64,000 nucleotides of DNA from positions 1-64,000 of the forward strand of contig JUHI01000015.1 in assembly GCA_000799755.1 (NCBI GenBank). Direction: 5' to 3'. The first letter of the stretch is position 1. Every line of letters starts with the position of its first letter. The stretch comes from Martinezella tropici (GTDB lineage Bacteria > Pseudomonadota > Alphaproteobacteria > Rhizobiales > Rhizobiaceae). Positions 44,150-53,053 of the stretch are shown in pieces. Made by a program: the position numbers and the translations under genes. The notes beneath the pieces were generated by a model, which saw only the letters and a program-made list of their open reading frames with translations, made no database searches and was not told where the DNA came from.

Positions 44150-44203
44150 TTGACATTGGGCAACGACCATAGGTTATTTAATTCGCATTCCGTTAAAAAT
44201 ACC
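44150..44203 (+). promoter_or_regulatory. Candidate promoter and ROK operator between the importer and the ROK gene
   Basis: TTGACA (44150) is followed after 17 bases by GTTATT, a weak sigma-70-like pair reading toward the ROK gene. Overlapping it, an inverted repeat GGTTATTT...AAATACC (44172-44203) resembles the TTATTT...AAATAA pattern of NagC/Mlc sites. The gap of 220 bases serves both divergent operons. Confidence 0.4.
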
Positions 44204-44243
44204 AGGCCGCAGCCGAGCGGGTCCGTCATTCGGCACGAATCTC

Positions 44244-45446
44244 ATGAAAACAGCAGATCCCGAGCTTATGCGGGCGATAAACCGCTTCAATGTGCTGGAT
44301 ACGATCCGGCGGGCCGGCTCCATCGCACGTATCGAAATCAGCGACCGCACCCAGCTTTCGACCACCACGGTGTCGGCGATCACGGCATCCTTGCTGGACG
44401 ACGGGCTGATTCTCGCCCGCACCGAAGGCGATCTGCGCGAGTCCGCCAGCCGCGGCAGGCCGCGCGTCATGCTGGAGCTTAATCCCGATGCCGTGCGCGT
44501 CGTCGGCGCGAAAATCGCCGCCAACCGCATGGTCTTCGTCGTCACCGACTTCTGCGGCGAGGTTCTTTCGACGCTGACGCTGGCGCTGCGCGTCGACCGC
44601 CAGCCGATCGGCGTCATCGCCGATCTGATCGAAGATGGTGTGCGCCGCTGTGTCGTCGATGCCAATCTGGCGCTGGACGAGATCGATTCCGTCTGCCTCG
44701 GTCTGCCCGGCGTCGTCGAGCATCGCACCGGCCATGTCCGCACCAGCCCGATCTTTCGCGAAAGCGGCGTCGACTTCGCCAAGGAAATGTCCGAGCGACT
44801 GGGCGTGACCACCATCGTCGAAAGCGATGCGCACGCGATCACGCTCGCCCATCACTGGTTCGGCAAGGCAAGAGACCTCGACGACATGGTGCTGGTATCG
44901 CTGGAACAGACGCTGGGGCTCGGCGTGCTGCATGGCGGCCAGCTTTTTCGCGGCGCCGGCGGCCTCAGCCACAATCTCGGCGATCTCGTGCTCGGCATGG
45001 GGCCGCAGGGCATCATCCGCCTGGCAAGCCTTGCCGGCGAAAGCGCCATTCTTGGCGACCAGCCCAGCGGCCGCTTTGCCGAAGCCATCCGCCTCGGCCG
45101 CGGAATGACCCATGCCAAGACGCTGATCGATGCCGAGGATATCTCATTGATCGGCGCGGCCACCCGCGCCGGCGAGGCCTGCGGCATGGCGCTCGCCAAT
45201 ATCGTCACGCTGTTTGCCCCGCCCCGCGTCATTCTGGTGGGATCGAGCCTGGCGCTTGGCCAGCCCTTCCTCGACAGCCTGCGGGAGGCCTATTCGCTGG
45301 CCATTCCGCCGTCGATCAAAGGCGTGACGGAGCTGGTGTTCGACCAGTCGACCGACGAGACCTGGGCGCAGGGCGCCGCGGTCGTGGCGCTGCGCGAACT
45401 CTACGAATCGCCTTGGGGGACGACGGGGCCGGCACCGGCCCTGTGA
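44244..45446 (+). CDS. ROK family transcriptional regulator, NagC/XylR-like
   Basis: A 400-residue regulator. The N-terminal ~75 residues are a MarR-like winged helix (INRFNVLDTIRRAGSIARIEISDRTQLSTTTVSAITASLLDDGLILAR by position 12-60). The ROK sugar-binding domain follows, with SVCLGLPGVVEH, ESDAHAITLAHHWFGKA and VLGLGVLHGGQLFRGAGGLSHNLGDLVL-type motifs; the usual Cys-rich zinc loop (CxCGxxGC) is absent, with HNLGDLVLGMGPQGIIRLASLAG in its place. It is divergent from the importer and lies ahead of a Gfo/Idh and a ThuA-like gene, so it likely controls both sides. Effector unknown. Confidence 0.9.
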   Translation: MKTADPELMRAINRFNVLDTIRRAGSIARIEISDRTQLSTTTVSAITASLLDDGLILARTEGDLRESASRGRPRVMLELNPDAVRVVGAKIAANRMVFVVTDFCGEVLSTLTLALRVDRQPIGVIADLIEDGVRRCVVDANLALDEIDSVCLGLPGVVEHRTGHVRTSPIFRESGVDFAKEMSERLGVTTIVESDAHAITLAHHWFGKARDLDDMVLVSLEQTLGLGVLHGGQLFRGAGGLSHNLGDLVLGMGPQGIIRLASLAGESAILGDQPSGRFAEAIRLGRGMTHAKTLIDAEDISLIGAATRAGEACGMALANIVTLFAPPRVILVGSSLALGQPFLDSLREAYSLAIPPSIKGVTELVFDQSTDETWAQGAAVVALRELYESPWGTTGPAPAL

Positions 45447-45486
45447 TCCCGCAGAGCAACAAAGACAATACATTTGGAGGAAGCTT

Positions 45487-46587
45487 ATGAATAAGGTCGG
45501 TATCGGCATAATCGGCTGCGGGAACATTTCCGGCGCCTATCTCACCGCCATGAAATCCTTTCCCATTCTCGACATCAAAGGCGTCGCCGACCTCAATCGC
45601 GAGCTCGCCGAGGCGAAAGCCGCCGAATTCGGCCTGAAGGCCGTCGATATCGCCACGCTGCTGGCCGATCCCACGATCGAAATCATCGTCAACCTGACCA
45701 TTCCGAAGGCACATGTCGCTGTCGGGCTACAGGCGCTTGATGCCGGCAAGCACACCTATTCGGAAAAGCCGCTCGGCATCAATTTCGCCGAAGGCAAGAA
45801 GCTTGCGGATGCAGCGGCCGCCAAGGGCCTGCGGATCGGCGCAGCCCCGGACACCTTCCTCGGCGGCGGCCACCAGACGGCCCGCGCCATCATCGATGAA
45901 GGCGCGATCGGCACCCCGGTCGGCGGCACCGCCACATTCATGTGCCCCGGCCATGAGCGCTGGCATCCGAATCCGGCTTTCTATTACGAAGTCGGCGGTG
46001 GCCCGATGCTCGATATGGGTCCCTATTACATCACCGACCTCGTCAACCTGCTCGGCCCCGTCTCCCAGGTCGCCGGCTTTACCGTTACGCCGCGCAAGGA
46101 GCGCATCATCACCAGCGAGCCGCGCAACGGCGAACACATCCCCGTGCATGTGCCGACGCATGTCGCCGGCGTCATGGCTTTTGCGAATGGCGCGGTCGTC
46201 CAGATCGGCATGAGCTTCGATGTCGCCGGCCACAAGCATGTGCCGCTCGAAGTCTACGGCACTGAGGGCACGCTGATCGTGCCCGATCCGAACCGCTTCG
46301 GTGGCCCGGTGGAATTCCTCAAGAAGGGCGGCGAATTCGCCGAGCGCGAGATCGCCGCGCCCTACGCCGATGGCAACTACCGCTCGCTTGGCGTCGCGGA
46401 CATGGCGCATGCCATCCGCTCGAACCGCCCGCACCGCGCCAATGGCAGCCTGGCGCTGCACGTGCTCGAGGTCATGGAAGCCTTCCAGACGGCTTCCGAC
46501 AGCGGGCGCACGGTCACCATCACGACGCAAACGGAGCGTCCGGCCCCTCTGTCCGAATCCCTCGTGGATGGGCAGATCGGCCGCTAA
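45487..46587 (+). CDS. Gfo/Idh/MocA family sugar oxidoreductase
   Basis: A 366-residue NAD(P)-dependent dehydrogenase. The Rossmann motif reads GIGIIGCGNISGAYLTAM near residue 3, and the active-site Lys is in HTYSEKPLGI near 95. The C-terminal alpha/beta domain has GGGPMLDMGPYYITDLVNLLGP near 170. GGAGG lies before the ATG. It is followed closely by the ThuA-like gene; in Sinorhizobium and Agrobacterium a ThuA/ThuB pair of the same two families oxidises trehalose, maltitol and sucrose-type disaccharides to 3-keto forms. A comparable role here is inferred from that pairing and from the neighbouring importer. Confidence 0.9.
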   Translation: MNKVGIGIIGCGNISGAYLTAMKSFPILDIKGVADLNRELAEAKAAEFGLKAVDIATLLADPTIEIIVNLTIPKAHVAVGLQALDAGKHTYSEKPLGINFAEGKKLADAAAAKGLRIGAAPDTFLGGGHQTARAIIDEGAIGTPVGGTATFMCPGHERWHPNPAFYYEVGGGPMLDMGPYYITDLVNLLGPVSQVAGFTVTPRKERIITSEPRNGEHIPVHVPTHVAGVMAFANGAVVQIGMSFDVAGHKHVPLEVYGTEGTLIVPDPNRFGGPVEFLKKGGEFAEREIAAPYADGNYRSLGVADMAHAIRSNRPHRANGSLALHVLEVMEAFQTASDSGRTVTITTQTERPAPLSESLVDGQIGR

Positions 46588-46611
46588 CAGTACAATTTCA
46601 GGAGGATCATC

Positions 46612-47253
46612 ATGCGTGAAGCACTTATCGTCTGGGGCGGCTGGAGCGGCCACGAACCGCAGGAATGCGCCCATATTATCCGCGACATGCTGGAAGAGGA
46701 TGGCTTCAAGGTCTACCTCGAAAACAGCACCGAGGCCTTCGCCGACCCATCGATCCACGATCTCAGCCTGATCGTGCCGATCGTCACCATGTCGAAGATC
46801 GAGAAGGAGGAGGTGAAGAACCTTGCCGCCGCGATCGAAAGCGGCGTCGGCATTGCCGGCTATCATGGCGGCGCGGGCGACTCGTTCCGCGAAAGCGTCG
46901 AGTACCAGTTCATCATTGGCGGCCAATGGGTCGCCCATCCCGGCAACATCATCGACTACACGGTCAATATCACACGGCCGGACGATCCGATCATGGAGGG
47001 GATCACCGATTTCCCCTACACGTCGGAGCAATATTACATGCATGTCGACCCGTCGAACGAGGTGCTGGCAACCACGACCTTCACCGGCGATCATGCCTAC
47101 TGGATCGACGGTGTCGTCATGCCAGTCGCCTGGAAGCGCAAATACGGCAAGGGCCGCGTCTTCTACTCCTCGCTCGGCCACCAGGCCAAGGAATTCGACG
47201 TGCCGCAGATGAAGACCATCTTCCGCCGCGGCGCCAATTGGGCGGCGCGGTGA
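46612..47253 (+). CDS. ThuA-like protein (class I amidotransferase-like fold)
   Basis: A 213-residue protein of the ThuA/trehalose-utilisation family. Features are the start MREALIVWGGWSGHEPQECA, GIAGYHGGAGDSFRES near residue 81 (the place of the nucleophile elbow in related amidotransferases, here with His and no Cys) and GRVFYSSLGHQAKEF near 182. ThuA is required for disaccharide use in Sinorhizobium, working with a Gfo/Idh partner on 3-keto sugars, although its exact reaction is not settled. AGGAGG precedes the ATG. It is the last gene of this rightward unit. Confidence 0.88.
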   Translation: MREALIVWGGWSGHEPQECAHIIRDMLEEDGFKVYLENSTEAFADPSIHDLSLIVPIVTMSKIEKEEVKNLAAAIESGVGIAGYHGGAGDSFRESVEYQFIIGGQWVAHPGNIIDYTVNITRPDDPIMEGITDFPYTSEQYYMHVDPSNEVLATTTFTGDHAYWIDGVVMPVAWKRKYGKGRVFYSSLGHQAKEFDVPQMKTIFRRGANWAAR

Positions 47254-47299
47254 AGATTGGGGAGAAGGCGTTGATAAGGAATTCGAGGAGGATGCGATA

Positions 47300-47470
47300 C
47301 CCCCTCTGTCCCTTTCGGGACATCTCCCCCACAAGGGGGGAGATTGACCACCTGCCTCAAACCAACATTGCATCAGTAGAGACTGAAGCGCATTGCATAG
47401 TTGGGAGGCGCAACGAACTCCCAACAATCTCCCCCCTTGTGGGGGAGATGTCACGAAGTGACAGAGGGGG
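47300..47470. repeat. Rhizobial intergenic palindrome (type B)
   Basis: A left arm at 47300-47345 (CCCCCTCTGTC...GGGGGGAGATT) is inverted at 47426-47470 (AATCTCCCCCC...GACAGAGGGGG). Each arm carries its own small hairpin: GTCCctttcGGGAC on the left and GTCACgaAGTGAC on the right, which have different loops. About 80 bases without clear structure lie between. It separates the convergent ThuA-like and binding-protein genes and may serve as a two-way terminator. Confidence 0.85.
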
Positions 47471-47508
47471 GTGCCGGACGCCCATCAAGAGCCTCCGACG
47501 CGCCCCAA

Positions 47509-48804
47509 TCAGCTCTTCCGCTTCAGCTTCGTCGCGCCTTCTTCCACCAGCCGCTTCGCCGCCTCTGCGACCGTGATCTTGCCGAAGGCGAGCTGGTCGG
47601 CGACGGGGCGGGCGACGTTCTGGTCGAACTCTCCCGAACCGAGCGGTGCCGGCACGGGGTAGGTGCCGACCTGATCCTTCAACAGCTCGATATATTGCAC
47701 CGTCTGCTGCTCGACCGGATTGAGCGTCGGCAGGATGGCAGCCCGCACGGCGGGTGACATCGGCACACCGCGCTCGACGCCGAGAATCTTGCCGGCATCG
47801 ACATCGTTGACGAAGAAGTTGATGAACTTCGCCGCTGCTTCGCCGTTCTTGCTGGTGGCGCCGACGCTCCAGATCAGGGCCGGGCGATAATAATGGCCGG
47901 AGGGGCCATCTTTCTTCTCGCGCGGCAGCATGGTGACGGCGAGCTTGCTCTTGACCACGAGTTGGTAGCCGACGAGCTGGTTGGAATAGGCCATGCCGAT
48001 CGCCGATTTTCCGAGCGCGAGGCAGTTGCTCTCGATGACGTTCTGGTCGAGCGTCTGGACATCGGCGGAAACGGTGCCGCCGCGTTTGCGCAGCTCTTCC
48101 CAGTAGCTGTACCATTCCTTGGCGTCATCGACACCGAAGCCGAGCCCGCCCTCCTCGGTGAAGAGGCTCTTGCCGCGCTGGCGCAGCCAGACGTCGAGCA
48201 CATAGTTATAGCGCGCTCCGTAAGGTCCGCCCCAATAGCCGCGCTTGCCGGCGGCCTTGGTCATTTCCACGGCGAGATCGGCATATTCCGCCCATGTCGT
48301 CGTCGGGCCGGGCGGCGTCAGGCCAGTCTTCTTGAACATGTCCTCGTCATAGAACATCGCGAAGGAGTTCAGCCCGAGGCCGACGCCGTAAAGCTTGTTA
48401 TCGACCGTGGTCAGCTTCAGCACGTCCTTGCCGAAATTGTCGATATTCAGCGTCGAAGGCACAAACTGGTCGAGCGGCATGCAGGCGCCGCGCTTGGAAT
48501 AGTCGGAGATCGTGCTCGGCTCGAGCTGGAAGACATCGGCGATGTTCTGGCTGGCCATACCCGTTGCAAGCTTGGTCCAATAACCGTCGCCGCTGATGCT
48601 TTCGCCAATGACGGACAGATCCGGATTCTTGCTGTGAAACAACTCTGCAACCGCGACGGTGCGCTTGCCTCGGTCCGGCGAGCCCCACCACATCGCCCGC
48701 AATTGCGTGGCATCGGCGAAGGCGGGCATTGCCCCTCCCCCGAATGCGAGACCCGCGGCGGCTCCGGCTGTTCCGATCATGAAAGAACGGCGGTTCATGC
48801 GCAT
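47509..48804 (-). CDS. Orphan ABC solute-binding protein, family 1, Tat-type signal
   Basis: A 431-residue periplasmic binding protein. The N-terminus MRMNRRSFMIGTAGAAAGLAFGG has a twin-arginine motif. The mature protein begins TQLRAMWWGSPDRGKRTVAVAELF. No permease or ATPase gene accompanies it. It is clearly paralogous to the binding protein at 58021: both have WWGS, GxSxxGDxYWTKLAT-like, VDNKLYGVGLGLNSF, WLRQRGKSL and LGVERGVPMSP segments at matching places. It may therefore feed the permeases of that system. It is divergent from a LacI regulator, its likely controller. Confidence 0.92.
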   Translation of the reverse strand: MRMNRRSFMIGTAGAAAGLAFGGGAMPAFADATQLRAMWWGSPDRGKRTVAVAELFHSKNPDLSVIGESISGDGYWTKLATGMASQNIADVFQLEPSTISDYSKRGACMPLDQFVPSTLNIDNFGKDVLKLTTVDNKLYGVGLGLNSFAMFYDEDMFKKTGLTPPGPTTTWAEYADLAVEMTKAAGKRGYWGGPYGARYNYVLDVWLRQRGKSLFTEEGGLGFGVDDAKEWYSYWEELRKRGGTVSADVQTLDQNVIESNCLALGKSAIGMAYSNQLVGYQLVVKSKLAVTMLPREKKDGPSGHYYRPALIWSVGATSKNGEAAAKFINFFVNDVDAGKILGVERGVPMSPAVRAAILPTLNPVEQQTVQYIELLKDQVGTYPVPAPLGSGEFDQNVARPVADQLAFGKITVAEAAKRLVEEGATKLKRKS

Positions 48805-48919
48805 GAGATTCCTCCTTCTCTTGCGTTGTCGTCCGCGACGATCTCCCCGACGCCTTCAGCGGACAAGTGGCGCGACGATATGCAACTTCACAGCATTGCG
48901 CAATAAAAAATCTTTCTAT

Positions 48920-48931
48920 TGCAAATTTGCA
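48920..48931. promoter_or_regulatory. LacI-type operator candidate
   Basis: A perfect 12-base palindrome TGCAAATTTGCA lies 24 bases before the LacI start, in the 150-base gap to the divergent binding-protein gene, and partial copies (TTTTGCAT, GTTTGCGAT) follow. Most LacI sites centre on CG, so this assignment is tentative. Confidence 0.45.
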
Positions 48932-48954
48932 TAATTTTGCATACCGTTTGCGAT

Positions 48955-49977
48955 ATGAACGATATCCGCTCCAAACGCATCCGACAGGCCGACATTGCTG
49001 CCGCAGCCGGCGTCTCCGTTTCCACCGTGTCGCGTGTACTCACCAACGAACCCGGCATCAGCGAGACGATCCGCCAGCACATCTTCAAGGTGGCGAGCGA
49101 TCTCGGCTATCCGTTGAAGACAACAACGGAAGCCGAAACCGGCGGCCTCGCATTGATTGCCAGCGACAGCGTCACGGGCGGCCTGAGCATTTTCTACGAA
49201 GGCATTCTGGAAGGTCTGCGCGCTGGGGCTGCCGAGCGCGGCATGCGCTTCGACATCCGCCTTGTCCGGGAAGCGAGGACGGAGCCGGACCTGGTAAAGG
49301 AATATCTGCAGACCGCCGGCGCCGAAGGCCTGTTTCTCGTCGGTATCGACCCCTCTGAAGAGCTGTGCCGCTGGCTCGAGGCAAGCGGCACGCCAACCGT
49401 GCTCGTCAACGGCACCGACCCGAAGCTGCGCTTCGATGGCGTTTCGCCCTCGAATTTCTTCGGCGCCTATAATGCGACGCGCCGTCTGATCGATGCCGGC
49501 CACCGCCGCATTCTGCATCTGACTGGCTCGCACCGCCAGACGATCCGCGAGCGCATCCGTGGCTTCGAGGCGGCAGTCGCTTCGGTGGAAGGCGCCGAGG
49601 GCCGGATCGTGCCGATGAATTTTCGCGGCAGTTCCAGCCATGAGGCCCATGACAAGACCGCCGAGATCCTCGCCGCGGGCGAGGGCTATACGGCCGCCTT
49701 CTGCATGAACGACTTCATTGCCGTCGGTGCGCTCGACGCCGCGATCGAAGCCGGCCTGCGCGTGCCGGAGGATTTCGCCATTGTCGGCTTCGATGATCTT
49801 CCCTGCGCACTGATGACCAACCCCCGGCTGGCAACCATGCGCGTCGACCGCGCAGCGCTCGGGCGGGAGGCCATCGGCCTGATGGTCGCGCGCTTCCGCG
49901 ACCGTGACGCGCAGGCCCGCCAAATCTGCCATGGCGTTCAACCGATCGCCGGAGGCACCGTTCCACCCGAAAGCTGA
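48955..49977 (+). CDS. LacI family transcriptional regulator
   Basis: A 340-residue repressor. The N-terminal helix-turn-helix reads IRQADIAAAAGVSVSTVSRVLTNEPGISETIRQHIFKVASDLGY (by position 9-52), followed by a periplasmic-binding-protein-like sugar domain (ALIASDSVTGGLSIFYEGILEGL; HRRILHLTGS; AAFCMNDFIAVGALDAAIEAGLRVPEDFAIVGFDDLP). I chose the ATG at 48955 (MNDIRSKRIRQ) because the DNA-binding domain begins there; an in-frame start at 48919 would lie inside the candidate operator. It precedes the DUF2264 gene by 39 bases, so it may be in one operon with it. Confidence 0.93.
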   Translation: MNDIRSKRIRQADIAAAAGVSVSTVSRVLTNEPGISETIRQHIFKVASDLGYPLKTTTEAETGGLALIASDSVTGGLSIFYEGILEGLRAGAAERGMRFDIRLVREARTEPDLVKEYLQTAGAEGLFLVGIDPSEELCRWLEASGTPTVLVNGTDPKLRFDGVSPSNFFGAYNATRRLIDAGHRRILHLTGSHRQTIRERIRGFEAAVASVEGAEGRIVPMNFRGSSSHEAHDKTAEILAAGEGYTAAFCMNDFIAVGALDAAIEAGLRVPEDFAIVGFDDLPCALMTNPRLATMRVDRAALGREAIGLMVARFRDRDAQARQICHGVQPIAGGTVPPES

Positions 49978-50016
49978 GCCTTCCCCAAAGCGGAAACAAT
50001 CGAGAGAGCCACGCCG

Positions 50017-51873
50017 ATGATCTACGACCCAGCCAGCGCCAATCCGCTTGCCGGCAATCCGTTGAAGAATCTAACCGACATGCGCCGCGCGCTGACCGAT
50101 CTTTTCGATCCGCTGCTACCCTATTTTTCGCAAGGCAATGCCCGCGTCCGCATCGACGGCGCAGGAGCCCATTTCGACCGCACCGCCGCCGATCTCGAAG
50201 GCTTTGCCCGTCCGCTCTGGGGCTTGGCACCGCTCGGCGCCGGTGGCGGCGACTTCCGCCATTGGGACCGCTTCGCCGAAGGCCTCGCCAACGGCGTCGA
50301 TCCGAAACACCCGGAATATTGGGGCACGCTCCACGGCCGCGATCAGCGCATGGTCGAACTTGCAGCCCTCGGCTTTACCCTTGCCCTCGTGCCTGAAAAG
50401 GTTTGGGAGCCGCTCGATCAGCTCGCGCGCGACAACCTCGTCACTTACCTCAAGCATGCGCGCAGCTTCGACTATGCCGACAACAACTGGAAGTTCTTCC
50501 GCATCCTCGTCGATATCGCGCTAGACCGCCTCGGCGTCTCCTTTGACCGTAGCCTCACGGAAAGCTACCTGAACGAACTGGATGGCTTCTACATCGCCGA
50601 TGGCTGGTATCGCGACGGCAATGTCCGGCGCATCGATCACTACATTCCCTTCGCCATGCATTTTTACGGGTTGATCTATTCCAAGCTCGTCAAAGATGAT
50701 CGCGCCGAGCGTTACCGAGAGCGCGCAATCCTCTTCGCCGAGGATTTCCGCCACTGGTTTGCGCCTGATGGCGCCACGATCCCCTTCGGCCGGAGCCTCA
50801 CCTATCGCTTCGCCTGCGCCGGCTTCTGGTCGGCGCTCGCTTTCGCCGATGTCGAGGCGCTGCCATGGGGTGAGATCAAGGGCCTCTGCCTCAGGCACTT
50901 GCGCTGGTGGGCCGACAAGCCGATCGCCCATCGCGACGGCACCTTGCCGATCGGCTTTGCCTATCCCAACCTGCTGATGTCGGAGAATTACAATTCCGCC
51001 GGCTCGCCCTATTGGGCCTTCAAGGCCTTCCTGCCGCTGGCGCTGCCGGAAACGCACCCATTCTGGATGGCGGAAGAAAAGCCGTCGGAAAATGAGCCGG
51101 CTATCATCCCGCAAAAACATCCGGGCATGGTCCTGATGTCAAGCAAGGCCGATGTCGTGGCGCTCTCCTGCGGCCAGGAAAACCAGCAGATGCGCTTCGG
51201 CGCGGAGAAGTATTCCAAATTCGCCTACTCCGCCCGCTATGGCTTCAGCGTCGAAAGCGACGAGCGCATCTTTGCCGGCGGCGCCTTCGACAGCATGCTC
51301 GCCTTCAGTGACGACGGCCTGCACTACCGCGTGCGCGAAACCAATGAGGAAGCCAAGCTCGCTGGCGATACGCTCTACGCAAAATGGTCGCCCTATCCGG
51401 ATGTGACGGTGGAGACATGGCTGCTGCCGGCCGCGCCCTGGCATGTCCGCCTGCACAAGATCAATACGCCGCGTCCGCTGCAGACAGCCGAAGGCGGCTT
51501 TGCCATCGCAAGGCGCGATCTCGAGGCCGACACGCTTTCATCCGAGACGGGCGCCGCCTACGCGATCGGCGAGGAGGATTTCAGCGGCATTCTCGACCTT
51601 GGCTCGACGATCTCTAGGGAGGGCCTCGCCCAGAAGGCGCCACCCAACACCAACCTCATCGTCGCAAAGACCTTGGTGCCGCAATTGCGAGGCACGATCC
51701 CGGCGGGCGAGACCATTCTCGTCTCCGCAGTACTTGCGGAGAAGGACCCGTCCGCCGTCGATCATGCCTGGACCAAGCCGCCCGCCAAGCCCGATATTGA
51801 TGCCCTTCGCGGCCTCATGGCCGACAAGGGGATCACAGTCAGCGCCATCCAGGCACCCGGTCGCCTGCCATGA
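50017..51873 (+). CDS. DUF2264 family protein, likely glycoside-active
   Basis: A 618-residue protein without a signal peptide, so probably cytosolic. The N-terminal half is an (alpha/alpha)-barrel-like helical domain (motifs FARPLWGLAPLGAGGGDFRHWD near 62, HARSFDYADNNWKFFRILVDIALDRLG near 147, IADGWYRDGNVRRIDHYIPFAMHFYGLIYSKL near 193); the C-terminal half is beta-rich. This is the DUF2264 family; to my knowledge CAZy lists related proteins as GH154 with beta-glucuronidase activity. It could therefore release a uronic acid from an imported glycoside; this is inference. It follows the LacI gene and overlaps the next gene by four bases. Confidence 0.85.
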   Translation: MIYDPASANPLAGNPLKNLTDMRRALTDLFDPLLPYFSQGNARVRIDGAGAHFDRTAADLEGFARPLWGLAPLGAGGGDFRHWDRFAEGLANGVDPKHPEYWGTLHGRDQRMVELAALGFTLALVPEKVWEPLDQLARDNLVTYLKHARSFDYADNNWKFFRILVDIALDRLGVSFDRSLTESYLNELDGFYIADGWYRDGNVRRIDHYIPFAMHFYGLIYSKLVKDDRAERYRERAILFAEDFRHWFAPDGATIPFGRSLTYRFACAGFWSALAFADVEALPWGEIKGLCLRHLRWWADKPIAHRDGTLPIGFAYPNLLMSENYNSAGSPYWAFKAFLPLALPETHPFWMAEEKPSENEPAIIPQKHPGMVLMSSKADVVALSCGQENQQMRFGAEKYSKFAYSARYGFSVESDERIFAGGAFDSMLAFSDDGLHYRVRETNEEAKLAGDTLYAKWSPYPDVTVETWLLPAAPWHVRLHKINTPRPLQTAEGGFAIARRDLEADTLSSETGAAYAIGEEDFSGILDLGSTISREGLAQKAPPNTNLIVAKTLVPQLRGTIPAGETILVSAVLAEKDPSAVDHAWTKPPAKPDIDALRGLMADKGITVSAIQAPGRLP

Positions 51874-52895
51874 TGCAATTTCTATCCGGCCACCCGGCCA
51901 TTGCCCTTGCCATGCAGCCATCGCGCACACAGCATGTTCTGCCCGAGACGCTTATTCAGCGTCTCGGCACCGTCGGGCGCTTACTTGACGCCACGCCTAT
52001 GCAACGCTTCGACGACGAGCGTGCGGCGAAGCTGCTGGCAGAAACCGAAATCCTGATCACCGGCTGGGGTTCGCCGGCGATCGACGCCGCCGCGCTCGCA
52101 CAGACGCCGCACCTGAAGCTGGTGGTCCATGCCGCCGGTACGGTGAAGGGGCTGCTCGGCGACAGCCTGTTCGATCGCGGTATATTGGTCAGCCATGCGG
52201 CACAGGCCAATGCGCTGCCGGTTGCCGAATTCACGCTTGCCGCCATCATCTTTGCCGGCAAGAAAGTCTTTCGATTCCGCGATTTCTACGTTGCCGACCG
52301 CAACCGCCAACGGACGGTACCGATGCAGGCCGACGCCATCGGCAACTACGGCCGCACCATCGGCATCATCGGCGCCTCGCGCATCGGCCGGCGAGTGATC
52401 GAACTGCTTGCTCCCTTCGACTACCGCATTCTGCTCTATGACCCGATGGTCGATGCGGCCGAAGCGGCGCGCCTCGGCGTCGAAAAAGCCGAACTGGACG
52501 CGCTGATGGCATCGGCCGATATCGTCTCGCTGCACGCGCCTTCCCTGCCCGCCACCCGGCATATGATCGACGCGCGCCGCCTGTCGATGATGAAAGATGG
52601 AGCAACCTTCATCAACACGGCACGCGGCGCCCTGGTCGACGAAGCCGCCCTGATCCGTGTGCTGAAGACCGGCCACATCGACGCAATCATCGACGTCACC
52701 GACCCCGAAATTCCAGAAGCGGCATCGGCTTTCTACGAGCTGCCCAATGTTTTCCTGACGCCGCATATTGCCGGCGCTGTCGGCCTGGAACGGGCGCGGC
52801 TTGGGGAAATGGCGGTCGACGAAACCATCCGCTTCATCGAAGGCAGGCCGCTGCTCTACGAGGTGCGCCGAGAGGACATGGCGCGCATGGCATGA
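51870..52895 (+). CDS. D-isomer-specific 2-hydroxyacid dehydrogenase
   Basis: A 341-residue NAD-dependent dehydrogenase. The cofactor motif is GRTIGIIGASRIGRRVIELL (about 159-178, with Ser in place of a usual Gly). The catalytic Arg is in NTARGALVDEAAL (about 250), an acidic residue in VTDPEIPE (about 275) and the His in FLTPHIAGAVG (about 293). Its ATG overlaps the DUF2264 stop. It may act on a keto or hydroxy acid made from the sugar handled by DUF2264, such as a uronic-acid product. The exact substrate is not readable. Confidence 0.9.
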   Translation: MMQFLSGHPAIALAMQPSRTQHVLPETLIQRLGTVGRLLDATPMQRFDDERAAKLLAETEILITGWGSPAIDAAALAQTPHLKLVVHAAGTVKGLLGDSLFDRGILVSHAAQANALPVAEFTLAAIIFAGKKVFRFRDFYVADRNRQRTVPMQADAIGNYGRTIGIIGASRIGRRVIELLAPFDYRILLYDPMVDAAEAARLGVEKAELDALMASADIVSLHAPSLPATRHMIDARRLSMMKDGATFINTARGALVDEAALIRVLKTGHIDAIIDVTDPEIPEAASAFYELPNVFLTPHIAGAVGLERARLGEMAVDETIRFIEGRPLLYEVRREDMARMA

Positions 52896-52992
52896 TGCGG
52901 CGCAGCAAATTCATGAAAACACCCTGAAATCGCCCCATTTCGGCACAGGCAGACAACCCGTTTTTAATCATTCCGCGCTAGCACTCTTCCTA

Positions 52993-53042
52993 GCGCATGA
53001 TCTCAAAAGTTCGACCTCGAATTTTTGAAAAGGATCATGCGC
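52993..53042. repeat. Rhizobial intergenic palindrome (type C)
   Basis: Perfect 10-base arms GCGCATGATC and GATCATGCGC enclose about 30 bases that form a weaker inner inverted repeat (TCAAAAGTTCGA...TTTTTGAAAA). Elements with these arms are very common between rhizobial genes. Confidence 0.8.
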
Positions 53043-53053
53043 CAACAAAGTTG

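Noticed and set aside
45727..47454. 575-codon minus-strand frame opposite the Gfo/Idh and ThuA-like genes
   Set aside because: Covers two well-supported genes on the other strand and runs into a palindrome; shadow of codon bias.
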